From JAIQFL01 sp035501495 (GTDB lineage: Bacteria; Acidobacteriota; Terriglobia; Bryobacterales; Bryobacteraceae), in assembly GCA_035501495.1 (NCBI GenBank), contig DATJWB010000143.1, forward strand, positions 53,705-117,704: a stretch of 64,000 nt of DNA. Direction: 5' to 3'. A program made the translations under genes and the position numbers. This document shows, piece after piece, positions 25,601-33,956 of this stretch (its first letter is position 1; every line of letters starts with the position of its first letter). The notes under the pieces were generated by a model that was not told the DNA's origin, did no database searches, and worked only from the letters and a program-made list of their open reading frames with translations.

Positions 25601-28600
25601 AGGCCACCAACATCGGAACGTGGTAGAAGATCTCCCAATAATACTGGCCATAGAGCCCGTCGAAATCCACCTGCGTGGCATCGAGCGCGGCAGGCCAGAC
25701 CAGGTTTTTCGTGGAAGGGCCGAAGCGGTCGAACGGCAGCACCGGCGTGACCGGAATCTCCTGGGTCTTGAGGTCCAGCAGCGCGTCGATGCCGCCGGAG
25801 AACAGCGCCCGGCTCACTTTCCGTACAGCGCCCGTGGACAGCCGGACGACGGTGAAAACGAAATCCCCGGTGTTGGTCAGCCGCGAGGCATCGCCCCGGT
25901 TGATGTAGCGCAAGGCGACCGCCTTCGGCGCGTGCGCCACCACGCTGTAAATGCCGGCGATCTGACCCGGCGACACGGTTCCGTCTAAAAGGAGGTTGCT
26001 CAAGGCCAGTTGCACGTTGGTGCCGGTCAACGTCGGCTCGTCAATGCGTCCGTTGGGGTCGATGATCGAAAAGCTCTGGAGCATGCCGTAGATCTTGGTG
26101 GAAGTCGCCGCGTCGATCCGGCCGCCGATGAACGCATCGGCGTACAACGTGGGAGCGTTGACCAGTGCGTGATAGATGTATGGGATCTGGTCCTCGGTAA
26201 TGACCTTCTGTAACACCAGGTTCGCCAGCGCAAATCTGACGTTGTCCAGCGTAGCCTGCGGACTGAGCTGGCCGTTGGCGATCAAAGAGAAACTGATCAA
26301 AGCGGCGATGACTTTCCCGGAGGCCTCGGCATTGATGCTTCCCGGTTTTTTCCCTTCGTAGCTCATGACGCCGGACATCGCGGTGAGCAGCGGATCGCCC
26401 AGCACGATTCCGCCGGCAAACGTGGAGAATAACGGTGGGCCGTCTTTGAAAGGTTTCGGGGTGAGTAGAAAAATCTCGTCGGAAAGAAAGACCACGAACC
26501 AGCCAGGCTGTCCGCGCACCGGCGCGACGGAGGCCTGGTTGCCGCCGACTGAGTTAAATAGCGCCGTGGCACCCATGTGGTCGAAAAGCGTCGTCAAGAT
26601 CGACCCGTATTCCGGCGGTCCGAAAAGGTTATACTGCGCGATACCCTTAAGGGCGCCGTACAGGTCAAGGGTCGCCATGGCAGCAGGCGAGATGTTGCCG
26701 TTGGCGTCGAGAACGCCCGCGCTCTTGAGGGCCTGGAAGACCTGGATGCTTTGGGAGGGTGAGATGCCCAGAGTGATGAAGGAATTGCCAGTGACAGGTC
26801 TGGCGTCGCTTCCCCCGGTGAGTCCCGTGGAGCCGCCGCCCAAACGGTTGTCGGTAATCGGTTGGCCGGTGTGCGAAACCTGGATGACGGCGCCGGAACT
26901 CTGGAGCCCCGCGCGGATCAGCGACAGCGGGGAGGCGGCCTGATATGGGTCGGTGAGCAGGTATTCCTGGCGATTCACCAGGACATCCGACTCGAGGCTC
27001 AAGTTCAGCACGGACACCGGGCGCAGCAGGATTTCCCCGGACAATTGGCCGAACACCGCGCGATTGTGGTCCTGCGCGCGGGCATGCAGATTGCTCCAGA
27101 ATGCCGTGGCGCTGGGATCGGTAGTGGGCGATGTGGTCTCCGGTTCGACCTTTACGCCCGTATTGACCAGATTCGGACCATACAGGACGACGAGGCGCTC
27201 GGCCTCCGACGGGCTGGCCGGGGCCGACTGATAATTCTCCGCCGTCACCGCGAAGGCGAATACCGTGCTCCAGGCAGGAGCGTCCATATCGAACAGACCA
27301 TCGAAAATCGTCGCGTCCTTGAGCTTGATCCTTCGGCTGTCGTCGGCGTCGAAGAAGACGACGGCCTGGTCCACGAGGGTCTGCGCCTGCGCCCATTTGC
27401 CTTCCTGGTTGATGAAGGAATACATGACGCTGTCGCGATAGGTGGTGCTGTTCGTGGTGCTGACCATCCCGCCCGAGCCTGCCACCGCCGAGTCGTTGGT
27501 CTTCTTGATTTCATTCCAGAACAGGAACGGACGGCTGAAGGCATACACCAGGGTGCAATGCGGCGAGTTGATCGTCAGGTCGATCTTTTCCCACGGCGTC
27601 CAGGGCATACCGTCGGTCTGTGAGCAGAAGAAGAAGGTATATGGACCAGTCTTGGTGCGCGCCAGCAGGTAGGTGGTCTCCGTATTGCCGATACGGGTGC
27701 GATAGGCATCCACCGGCTTGAGCTGGGCAACCTCGGCAAAACCGTCGATGTAGGCGCGGAAGGCCGAGGCGACATACGGCCTGGTGATATCGGATTGCTG
27801 CAAAGCCTGCGACAACGTCGCGAACTGCTGAGTCACTTTCTTGCGAAGGCCGGGAATCAGGTAGTTTTCCGGGTACACGAAGATCTGGCGGTTCGCCTGC
27901 CAGACCCGGTAGTTCATCATCCACTCCCACCAGGCATCCGGGATCAGGGACAGGTTGTTGACGCCCGGTTCCAGGCGCAGGCGGCAGCGCTGCAAGTAAA
28001 GCTGGCATGCGTTCAGCGCCTCCTTAAGGGTGGAGATCCGGGCGACCGGGCCCATCTCGACGTCGGTCAGCAGGAACTCGTAAACGTTCCGGGGGGCGGT
28101 AATGCTGTGAAAGTCAGTGTTCAGCAGAAACAGGACCAGTGACAACAAAGCATCCCGTTCGTGCACGCCTAAAGCGCCCGACAGCCCTTCCCAGATGCTG
28201 TCCCATCGTGCCCCATAGCGGGCGGCAGTCTTCGACAAGACGTCATCGGCCACCTCGAGATACTGCGACCAGCTGGTCGCGGGGGTCTTTCCCAGGTCCG
28301 CGATGCGCGCCATCAGCGTGACGTCTGACTCCAGGCCGGCCATCAGGTTGAAGCAGGTGCGCAGGGCCGCGAGGCGCTCCACGATCACGGTCTCGGTGAC
28401 CGGCCGCGACAGCAGTTGCTCCACCTGGCCGGGCAGCCAGCCGGTGGCTTTTTGCAGCGCCTCGAGCTGGTCCTTCAGCGGCTTGCCGGTGCCGGCCAGT
28501 TCGATATACAGCAGCAGGTTCTGCTGCTGATCCCCGAAGTCATCCATCAGTTGCTGTACGCGGTGGATGCCGCGCACGGCGTCCAGGGGGAGGCTGTCAA

Positions 28601-30908
28601 ACCTGGCGGGAACCAGATAGGCGGCCGGGTGCGCGGCAACGCTGGCCAGCGTCGCGTCGGCCAGTTTCAGAGACTGACCCATCACCAGCCAGCGCGAAAC
28701 GAAGAGGAAGATGGCGCGGACGTAAGCAGCGTACTTCGGCGTCTTGCCATCGCTTTCCGCCGTCAGGAAGGCGGCTTCCCAGGTTGCGGCGCCGGCCGGC
28801 AGCACGGTCGCGGCAATCGCCATCTGCATCAGGGTGGCGACTCGGGTATTGGCGGCCCCGAACACGACCGCCACCTGTGCCATGATGTCCGCGCCCGCCG
28901 AGGACGAGGAGGGCGATACCACTTGCCAAAGGCCCTGCTGCCACTGGTCCAGGGAATCCGGCCGGTACATCGGGTTGACGTACACACTCGGGTTGCCATG
29001 GATGATGTAATCGAGCTGATAGACCGAGACGCCGGTCTGGTTCAGCCATTGGCCGGCGTCAACCATTCGTTCGAGCTCGGCAGCGGAGGGGGCTCCTGCA
29101 TTCTCGAGCCCCATCAGGCGCAGGAACACCACGTAACGCGGAATCGGCAGCCGCAGGGCGCGGCTGAGCTGCACGTGACGATAGAGGATGGAGAGAACAT
29201 CTACGGTCAGCTTCTGGGGCTTGTCGGCGAACAGAGCCTGGCCAAGCGCATTGGCGTCATTGAGTCCGATTCCCAGCCCGGGCAGCACGCGGTTGATGTT
29301 AGCGACGTCGCCGGCGGTGTTCGACCCCGGAGTCCAGGGGAGCGGATCGTTTTTATAACTGGGATTGAGAGGGTTGCCAGCCGGGCGGTAGGGCTCCTGT
29401 TGAGCCAGAATGGCCGGCGAGTTGAAAAGGCGGTCGAAGGCTGTGCCGCCGCCATCGGAGCCCTGTCCGTAGGTCTTGATCGGCCCCAGCAGGGCCGTGG
29501 AAGCCGCAAAGCCGAGGCCCGTAGCGGAACTCAAACGATTCAGGCGGGCCAGGGAGATGAGCGCGTCGTTGGTGATCACGGGCACCGCGCCCGCCTGCAC
29601 GCAGCGCAGCGCCCAATCGACATCCTGGGCCGGCTGCCCGAAGCGGGCGGCGAGCCGCAGCAGGCGATTGATCTTGTCGAGCGGCTCCGCGCCCAGGTTC
29701 GTCAGCAGGTAGCTCTCCTGGTCCTTTTCGAGTTCCAGCGCCACCCACTTGCCGCCGAGCCCCTGGTTGATGAAGAAATTCACCTGCAAGCCGGCCTTCT
29801 GCTCGGCGAGCGACAGATCCTGCTGAATCAGCGCCAGCAGGTCGGCAAAGGTGCTCCATGTCTTCTCGAGGAATTTCTTCACTTTAGCGAGGCCGCCCAA
29901 GTCGGCTGGAAGGACATTGTAGAAGGGCGCGACTCCCTCGGCGGTTTTTTCTTCGGTGATGACGATTTTCTGCTGTTCGGCCGACAATCCCAAGCCGCGC
30001 GCGGCCACAGTGGAATCCTGAATTTTCCAGGCTGCCAGGATCGACGGGAAGGTCACTCCGACTTTGTCCAACAATACGTTGACGCGGTCGAGAGGCGCGT
30101 TGAAGGGCAGGAGGATCGGATAGACGAGGGTGGTGGCCATCTTTTCGATCACGTCGGCCACGGTATTCACGTGGAGGGATTGCCGCGCGCGCTCGAGCAG
30201 GCGCTGATTCACGATCTGCAGATATGGGACAACGTCGTTGGTGCTGGCGCAGGTCAGCTCGATGTCGGCGATGTCCGGGCGCCGCGCGGAAAAGAAGAAG
30301 GGCGCGTCAATGGTTTTCGAGTTGGGCGCCGTAACGTATTCATCGATGATGCGCAGCAGGTCAACCAGGTAGGCCGCGGGACCGAAAATCGAGCGGCACT
30401 CCTCGCACCCAACATAATCGAGGGTTCCGAACAGGTCCTGATAGCTGGGCAGATTCTGGAACTTCCGCTTCACATCCAGGCTTACCGTGTCGAGCGGTGT
30501 ACGGCTGAAGTACGCCGAACCGGCGGTGCCGCGCACCGAGGCCCACAGCTGCATGGTTTTGTTGCGAATGCCGGTGGCGCGGCGGTGGATCGTCTCGGCT
30601 TGTGAGGAATCCACGCCGAGCCTGGCAGCGAACTCCTCGACGAAGCGGTTGCGGGGCACGCGGGCGATGTGATTCGCTGAGACCAGATTGTTCTGAATCA
30701 TACGCTCGGCGAGATCCACGTCCGGGTGAAGGCTCAACAGGCGCTGATAGGCCATCACCCCTGGCCGGTCAGCATCAGGGTCGAGGCCGGCCCAATCCAG
30801 CCGCTGATCATTTGGGGAGGTCAGCAGATCGAGCGTCTGAAATTCCACCGTCGGATTAGCGTTGATAATTGTGCGGATTTGTTCGGCGGAGGGGTATGCT
30901 TTTGGCAC
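22656..30908 (-). CDS. Tc toxin TcA subunit
   Basis: A 2750-aa A component, which in characterised systems forms a pentameric channel that binds cells and injects the toxin. The N-terminal VRP1-type region is clear from about 155 (YQDLFGTLDYVGCEECRSIF, GPAAYLVDLLRI, RRPDIADIELTCASTND). The neuraminidase-like domain starts near 1013 (ENYLIPGLRKK, GPYTFFFCSQTDGMPWTPWE). About 2140-2340 is the alpha-helical pore-forming region, with a small-residue hydrophobic stretch around 2205-2275 (NILGSISKTAATIAYAVPQV). The TcB-binding domain follows from about 2440 (HFQFSEALFDYDYPGQYARK, FVLDFQDQRYLPFENTGAVS). The start is GTG with no obvious Shine-Dalgarno, and an in-frame stop lies just upstream. It heads the four-gene operon. 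Confidence 0.94.
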   Translation of the reverse strand: MPKAYPSAEQIRTIINANPTVEFQTLDLLTSPNDQRLDWAGLDPDADRPGVMAYQRLLSLHPDVDLAERMIQNNLVSANHIARVPRNRFVEEFAARLGVDSSQAETIHRRATGIRNKTMQLWASVRGTAGSAYFSRTPLDTVSLDVKRKFQNLPSYQDLFGTLDYVGCEECRSIFGPAAYLVDLLRIIDEYVTAPNSKTIDAPFFFSARRPDIADIELTCASTNDVVPYLQIVNQRLLERARQSLHVNTVADVIEKMATTLVYPILLPFNAPLDRVNVLLDKVGVTFPSILAAWKIQDSTVAARGLGLSAEQQKIVITEEKTAEGVAPFYNVLPADLGGLAKVKKFLEKTWSTFADLLALIQQDLSLAEQKAGLQVNFFINQGLGGKWVALELEKDQESYLLTNLGAEPLDKINRLLRLAARFGQPAQDVDWALRCVQAGAVPVITNDALISLARLNRLSSATGLGFAASTALLGPIKTYGQGSDGGGTAFDRLFNSPAILAQQEPYRPAGNPLNPSYKNDPLPWTPGSNTAGDVANINRVLPGLGIGLNDANALGQALFADKPQKLTVDVLSILYRHVQLSRALRLPIPRYVVFLRLMGLENAGAPSAAELERMVDAGQWLNQTGVSVYQLDYIIHGNPSVYVNPMYRPDSLDQWQQGLWQVVSPSSSSAGADIMAQVAVVFGAANTRVATLMQMAIAATVLPAGAATWEAAFLTAESDGKTPKYAAYVRAIFLFVSRWLVMGQSLKLADATLASVAAHPAAYLVPARFDSLPLDAVRGIHRVQQLMDDFGDQQQNLLLYIELAGTGKPLKDQLEALQKATGWLPGQVEQLLSRPVTETVIVERLAALRTCFNLMAGLESDVTLMARIADLGKTPATSWSQYLEVADDVLSKTAARYGARWDSIWEGLSGALGVHERDALLSLVLFLLNTDFHSITAPRNVYEFLLTDVEMGPVARISTLKEALNACQLYLQRCRLRLEPGVNNLSLIPDAWWEWMMNYRVWQANRQIFVYPENYLIPGLRKKVTQQFATLSQALQQSDITRPYVASAFRAYIDGFAEVAQLKPVDAYRTRIGNTETTYLLARTKTGPYTFFFCSQTDGMPWTPWEKIDLTINSPHCTLVYAFSRPFLFWNEIKKTNDSAVAGSGGMVSTTNSTTYRDSVMYSFINQEGKWAQAQTLVDQAVVFFDADDSRRIKLKDATIFDGLFDMDAPAWSTVFAFAVTAENYQSAPASPSEAERLVVLYGPNLVNTGVKVEPETTSPTTDPSATAFWSNLHARAQDHNRAVFGQLSGEILLRPVSVLNLSLESDVLVNRQEYLLTDPYQAASPLSLIRAGLQSSGAVIQVSHTGQPITDNRLGGGSTGLTGGSDARPVTGNSFITLGISPSQSIQVFQALKSAGVLDANGNISPAAMATLDLYGALKGIAQYNLFGPPEYGSILTTLFDHMGATALFNSVGGNQASVAPVRGQPGWFVVFLSDEIFLLTPKPFKDGPPLFSTFAGGIVLGDPLLTAMSGVMSYEGKKPGSINAEASGKVIAALISFSLIANGQLSPQATLDNVRFALANLVLQKVITEDQIPYIYHALVNAPTLYADAFIGGRIDAATSTKIYGMLQSFSIIDPNGRIDEPTLTGTNVQLALSNLLLDGTVSPGQIAGIYSVVAHAPKAVALRYINRGDASRLTNTGDFVFTVVRLSTGAVRKVSRALFSGGIDALLDLKTQEIPVTPVLPFDRFGPSTKNLVWPAALDATQVDFDGLYGQYYWEIFYHVPMLVAYALNTNQQFPEAQAWLQYVFNPTIALKYVTDKVIVAETAQEISLQQAAGIITQLEDHEIGQPPEPILEEGIVNPDFRAVTDLSFLKTADPTLTDLQVSMVRNILLNYQLTAPASHFWRFRPFRAHTLETLKEMLSDNNPAIRIYNDDPFDPFAIARLRPGAFEKATLMQYVDNLIAWGDQLFTGDTWETITAAYMLYVYTYDLLGPKPQQVGEAPGADLALTFTKIKAKYPDGIPQFLIDLEHFTGGTGPGPDASMGDHAFNDLYVYFCVPENSNLMSRWDTILDRMYKINNSMNIAGVVRALPLFEPPLNPLDLVRAAAAGNNVQGNSTPNAVLSPYRYSSAAVAAQSLCATVIELGNSLLSVSEKSDAQGLDLLRVSQEAQILAMTTQIRQARIDELKATIQSLTSSRGAAQGRLNFYNNLIAAGLNAYETTNLAATEAALAFNILGSISKTAATIAYAVPQVGSPFAMTYGGVQLGSAVNAASGVFEIGAEISSFIADRAATMGGYARRAQDWGLQAQQALADVDTLTEQISAATFQLQAAQQELAIHLKSISQNQAIDDYLRAQFTSRELYQWMLGRLAAVYFQTYALALRAARQAEAAYQFEMDSNQSFVSFQYWDGLRRGLTAGDGLRLALNRMDDAYRTGDTRALEVERSISLAMTAPGQLLALKTKGKCHFQFSEALFDYDYPGQYARKIKTISISIPAVVGPYQNIKAILTQTKNSVATEGHIDVVNYLLGLTPDKPSHGLRQDWASGQSVAISRGVDDSGMFVLDFQDQRYLPFENTGAVSEWQLDMPLETNRFDFQQLSDVIVTVRYRARFDGTLEGQVKTALGQAPLTGGVYLNAAMQSAAWQAFLSNRSNPDAQTLTLEVDPSQIGFFKELTYVEVIVRLIVAAGVSLPATAAFLSIKVGPETATPQLDQGQGTVPGLQWDGKTLPRSWNFTFALKDPQIAVLLANGFINGDKLTSIETIVLYRAKVF
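25897..26338 (-). repeat. Tandem ~73-aa duplication inside TcA
   Basis: Two consecutive protein repeats fall at about residues 1524-1597 (DNA 26119-26338) and 1598-1670 (25897-26118). They share the pattern I-x-A-x-x-S-x-K, then SFSxI with NG, then TLxxxNVxxAL, then QIxxIY, then AP and I-x-x-G. A diverged third copy may lie near residue 1385 (VFQALKSAGVLDANGNIS). The repeats sit in the surface region of TcA where receptor-binding domains vary between toxins. Confidence 0.6.
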
Positions 30909-31695
30909 TTCGAAATCGTATCACACACCAAAGGATTTCTAATGCAAATTCTTTTAACGATTTCTTGCAAGAGATTTATTGTAAATATGCGTACAAATGG
31001 CATCGGCAATATGAAATGACAAACTGTAACCGGGCATCGAGGCGAACCCGCGGCAGCTTACCAAAATCGGGCCGGCGGACCGCCGAATTTCGTTAAAACG
31101 ACGTGTCTCGCCATAACTCTATCACTCTATCATCGAAGTGACTGTCATCCAGTGAAACATCCAGTGACATTCGGTGAGTCTCAAAGCGCCGCACGATGGC
31201 GCTCGCACTCGACGACGCACAGAGTTATTCACGGGACTTTATCGAGTTGGTTCGACTAAACCTGGTGACTATCTGACCGCGGAGCGACTTACTTAAGCCA
31301 AAAGCCCACGCAGTCGGATTTCCTTTTGCAGGGCTAACCCGGATGAAGTTGAAAAATCTATTCTTATTGTTTCCGATTTTCAATCGGTGAGTTTTGCCGG
31401 TCGCCAAAGGTCAGTTCGTGGATTTTCCAGTGTATTCGTTTGCCGTCAGTTTCGCGACGGCCACCCGGCTCCTGTTTCCCATTTATCTTTGATCGATGCC
31501 AACAGCCCAGGTTGGTTCAGTCACTCGGATTTCAAACGCGACCTTTGGGTCAAGGTACGAAATCGAACACAAAACTAACGTGCGGGTCAAATGGCCTCAT
31601 CTCTGCGGAGCCGCCAGTTCGTATGCTCTCACGAGGGGACCCGCCAGGACCTGGCGGAGCGAATCGGTATTTCCCCAAAGGAGAGCGGGGATTCT
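30909..31695. other. AT-richer divergent intergenic region upstream of the Tc operon
   Basis: About 790 bases between the TcA start and the metallopeptidase start, without a credible gene. It is visibly richer in A/T runs than its surroundings at 30930-31000 and 31310-31390. It contains repeated short words: CTCTATCA twice near 31117-31132, and CATCCAGTGA at 31146-31155 and 31158-31167, with a variant CATTCGGTGA at 31168-31177. These could be binding sites for a regulator of the divergent genes. No promoter stands out. Confidence 0.45.
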
Positions 31696-32628
31696 ATGTC
31701 CGGTCCCGTGCAAACACCGTCCGACCTGGCGAGCCTCGGCAGACCGTTCGATCAGTATCCGACCATTCGAATCGCCTCCAGTCCAGCCATATTCAAGAAA
31801 AACCTCCTGCGGTCAGGCTTGGCGAGCGTGGCCGACGACCTGGCTGGTGACCTGAGTGCCGCCTGGGAGCGAGACGTTTGGAAAGCTCTGACCGCGCTCA
31901 GCGATATCCGCTGCTATGCATCGCGCTGCGTGCTGACCGAGATCGACTGGTTCGGCAAGCGCGGCAACTTCCGCGTGTTCATTCTGCCGCGCGACATGGG
32001 CATCGAGGAGGCCATCTGGGCGAACCGAACTGACCTCCCGCCGCAGGAGCGCGTCGTCAAAGCCTGGCTCAACGCCAGTTCGCAAGGCCGGCTGGGAACC
32101 AGCGGTCCGGGCATGATAGCCGACGCCTCCAAGAATCAGCGAGGTGCCGGCGACAATGCCGTAGTGCACTTCGACCCCGAGGTCTGGGACCCGGACAACC
32201 AGTTCCGCGACGTCGCGAACCAGATTTTCCCCGGCCGTTATGGTCCCTACGGCGCTACGGCTGCGGAGGCGCTGTTGCACGAACTTGTGCACGCCATGCG
32301 CACGGTAAAGGGAATGACCGACCGGACGCTGACCGGGCCGCCCTTCAACGACACGTTCGAAGAGTTCGCGGCGGTTCTGGTGACCAACATCCACATCGGC
32401 GAATCCAACCCTGGCGGGTTGCGAGGAGGCCACACCGGCTTTATGCCGATGCAACAGAACTGGAACACCAGCCTGGGATTTCTTGCCGACAAGAACAATC
32501 GCGAGCTCGTCAAGTATCTGATCCACCAGGATCCGTGCTTCTGCAACAACCTGGCACAAACGGTCTATGTCAACTCCTTCAACCCGGTCCGACTGCTGCT
32601 CAGGCCACTCGTAACGAGCGCCTCCTAG
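31696..32628 (+). CDS. Zinc metallopeptidase-like protein, M91/NleD-like
   Basis: A 310-residue protein with an intact zinc-binding motif: TAAEALLHELVHAMRTVKG, where HELVH supplies two His ligands and the catalytic Glu. FEEFAAVLVTNIH about 30 residues later could supply the third ligand (Glu). This arrangement resembles single-domain effector proteases of the NleD/M91 type and related toxin tips; the family name is a tentative match. No signal peptide is seen. The ATG at 31696 is chosen because AAAGGAGAG lies 9-17 bases upstream; a longer frame begins at 31591. It is divergent from TcA, 790 bases away, so it might be cargo or an accessory effector of the same locus. Confidence 0.65.
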   Translation: MSGPVQTPSDLASLGRPFDQYPTIRIASSPAIFKKNLLRSGLASVADDLAGDLSAAWERDVWKALTALSDIRCYASRCVLTEIDWFGKRGNFRVFILPRDMGIEEAIWANRTDLPPQERVVKAWLNASSQGRLGTSGPGMIADASKNQRGAGDNAVVHFDPEVWDPDNQFRDVANQIFPGRYGPYGATAAEALLHELVHAMRTVKGMTDRTLTGPPFNDTFEEFAAVLVTNIHIGESNPGGLRGGHTGFMPMQQNWNTSLGFLADKNNRELVKYLIHQDPCFCNNLAQTVYVNSFNPVRLLLRPLVTSAS

Positions 32629-32705
32629 CTCTTGCCGATCCGATTCTCTGTTTAGTTTTTGGAGGAACGATTTCGGAGCCATAATGATCAGCGGAGAGGG
32701 CGCCC

Positions 32706-33512
32706 GTGAAGACTTTCCTCCTTTTCTTCATCGCTGTTCCCGCGACTTGCATTGCCAATGCCCAGAACGCCACTACCCATGCGAAGCTCGAAGTGGCTTC
32801 GATCAAGCGGGCGGACCAATGCGGAGGCCGCAACTTCATCGACCCTGGATCGGTTGCATTCCGGGGAGTGCCTGTCAAAGGGGTCCTGGCGGAAGCATTC
32901 AAAGTGAAGATGGATCAGATCGAAGGGCCTTCCTGGTTGGAGACGGAGTGCTTCGATATTTCCGCCAGAATACCGGATGGTGTGAACCGGGATCAACTCC
33001 CGGCGATGCTTCAGGCGTTGCTCGCCGAGAGGTTTAAGCTGGCGGCACACACGGTCGATCGCCCTCTTTCGGGATATGTACTGGTCGTGGATAAAGGCGG
33101 CCCGAAATTCAAGGAGGACGATTCGAAAGCCAGTTTCATGGGCAAGGACGCCCGGCCTGGCCTGACGTTCTATGGCGCGTCCGGCCATGGCGCCCTGAAA
33201 GGGGTCATGACGATGGCAACACTTGCCTCCAACCTTTCGCGGCAGGGGTACGGTCCGGTGCGGGATGCCACCGGCCTCACAGGAAAGTACGACATCGATC
33301 TCACCTGGACACCAGACAAACCCTTTGAGCCAAGGACGGTTGAGGCAAGTGCTGCAGCGGCCGCTCCGCCGGTTGCCGATGTGCCGGCGGTTGAACCCAA
33401 TCTCTTTACCGCGGTTCGAGAGTCGCTGGGGTTGAAACTGGAGCGTCGCAACCATGTGCCGGTCCAATTCCTGGTGATCGACCACATCGAGCGGACTCCA
33501 ACCGAGAACTGA
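32706..33512 (+). CDS. TIGR03435 family secreted protein
   Basis: A 268-residue protein with an N-terminal signal peptide (KTFLLFFIAVPATCIANA). Its body follows the TIGR03435 family, first noted in Solibacter: LEVASIKRA, then VKGVLAEAFKVKMDQIEGP, then ISARIPDGVNRDQLPAMLQA with LLAERFKLAAH, then YVLVVDKGGPKF, then GLTGKYDIDLTW. The conserved C-terminal LGLKLERRNHVPVQFLVIDH is present. The start is GTG with GGAGAGGG upstream. The family is often encoded near sensory or peptidase genes, but its function is unknown. It lies 77 bases after the metallopeptidase gene and may be read through from it. Confidence 0.9.
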   Translation: MKTFLLFFIAVPATCIANAQNATTHAKLEVASIKRADQCGGRNFIDPGSVAFRGVPVKGVLAEAFKVKMDQIEGPSWLETECFDISARIPDGVNRDQLPAMLQALLAERFKLAAHTVDRPLSGYVLVVDKGGPKFKEDDSKASFMGKDARPGLTFYGASGHGALKGVMTMATLASNLSRQGYGPVRDATGLTGKYDIDLTWTPDKPFEPRTVEASAAAAAPPVADVPAVEPNLFTAVRESLGLKLERRNHVPVQFLVIDHIERTPTEN

Positions 33513-33553
33513 GTCCGGGTTCGCGGGGTCCGCGAATGCTAGGATGGAGTGCC

Positions 33554-33946
33554 ATGAACACCAAGCCGATCCGTACCGCACTCGTCATCTGTCTGTTCGC
33601 CCTCGCACCAGTCCAAACGCTGAGTCCCCAGCAGGGTACGACGTTTCAGGGCGGGGCGCAGCGGATTCTCCAGTTTGAAAACGAAGATGTCGCCGTCTGG
33701 AAGTCAGTTGTGGCGCCGAACGCGCCATTATCGATGCACACCCATCAGCATCCGAGGGTAATTGTCGCACTGGCCGGCGGAACCATGAAAGTAGTCAATG
33801 AGGATGGCACGTCCGAATTGCATCCGTGGGACACCGGGAAGGCCTACTGGCTGCCTGCCTCGGAAGGTCTCAAGCGGCACGCGGATCAGAACACTGGGTC
33901 CAGGCCGATTGAGGTAATTGTGGTCGAGCTCAAGAAATCGAAATAG
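33554..33946 (+). CDS. Secreted cupin-domain protein
   Basis: A 130-residue protein with a signal peptide (RTALVICLFALAPVQTLSPQ) and one cupin barrel. The metal-binding half-motif reads MHTHQHPRVIVALAG, with a later DTGKAYWLPASEGLKRH. The start ATG at 33554 is preceded by AGGATGGAG. The gene follows the TIGR03435 gene after 41 bases on the same strand. Substrate is unknown; single-domain cupins include dioxygenases, isomerases and binding proteins. Confidence 0.75.
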   Translation: MNTKPIRTALVICLFALAPVQTLSPQQGTTFQGGAQRILQFENEDVAVWKSVVAPNAPLSMHTHQHPRVIVALAGGTMKVVNEDGTSELHPWDTGKAYWLPASEGLKRHADQNTGSRPIEVIVVELKKSK

Positions 33947-33956
33947 ACCCGCCATA

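Noticed and set aside
24558..25988. Long plus-strand frame opposite TcA
   Set aside because: No motif or start signal; TcA is well conserved across this stretch.
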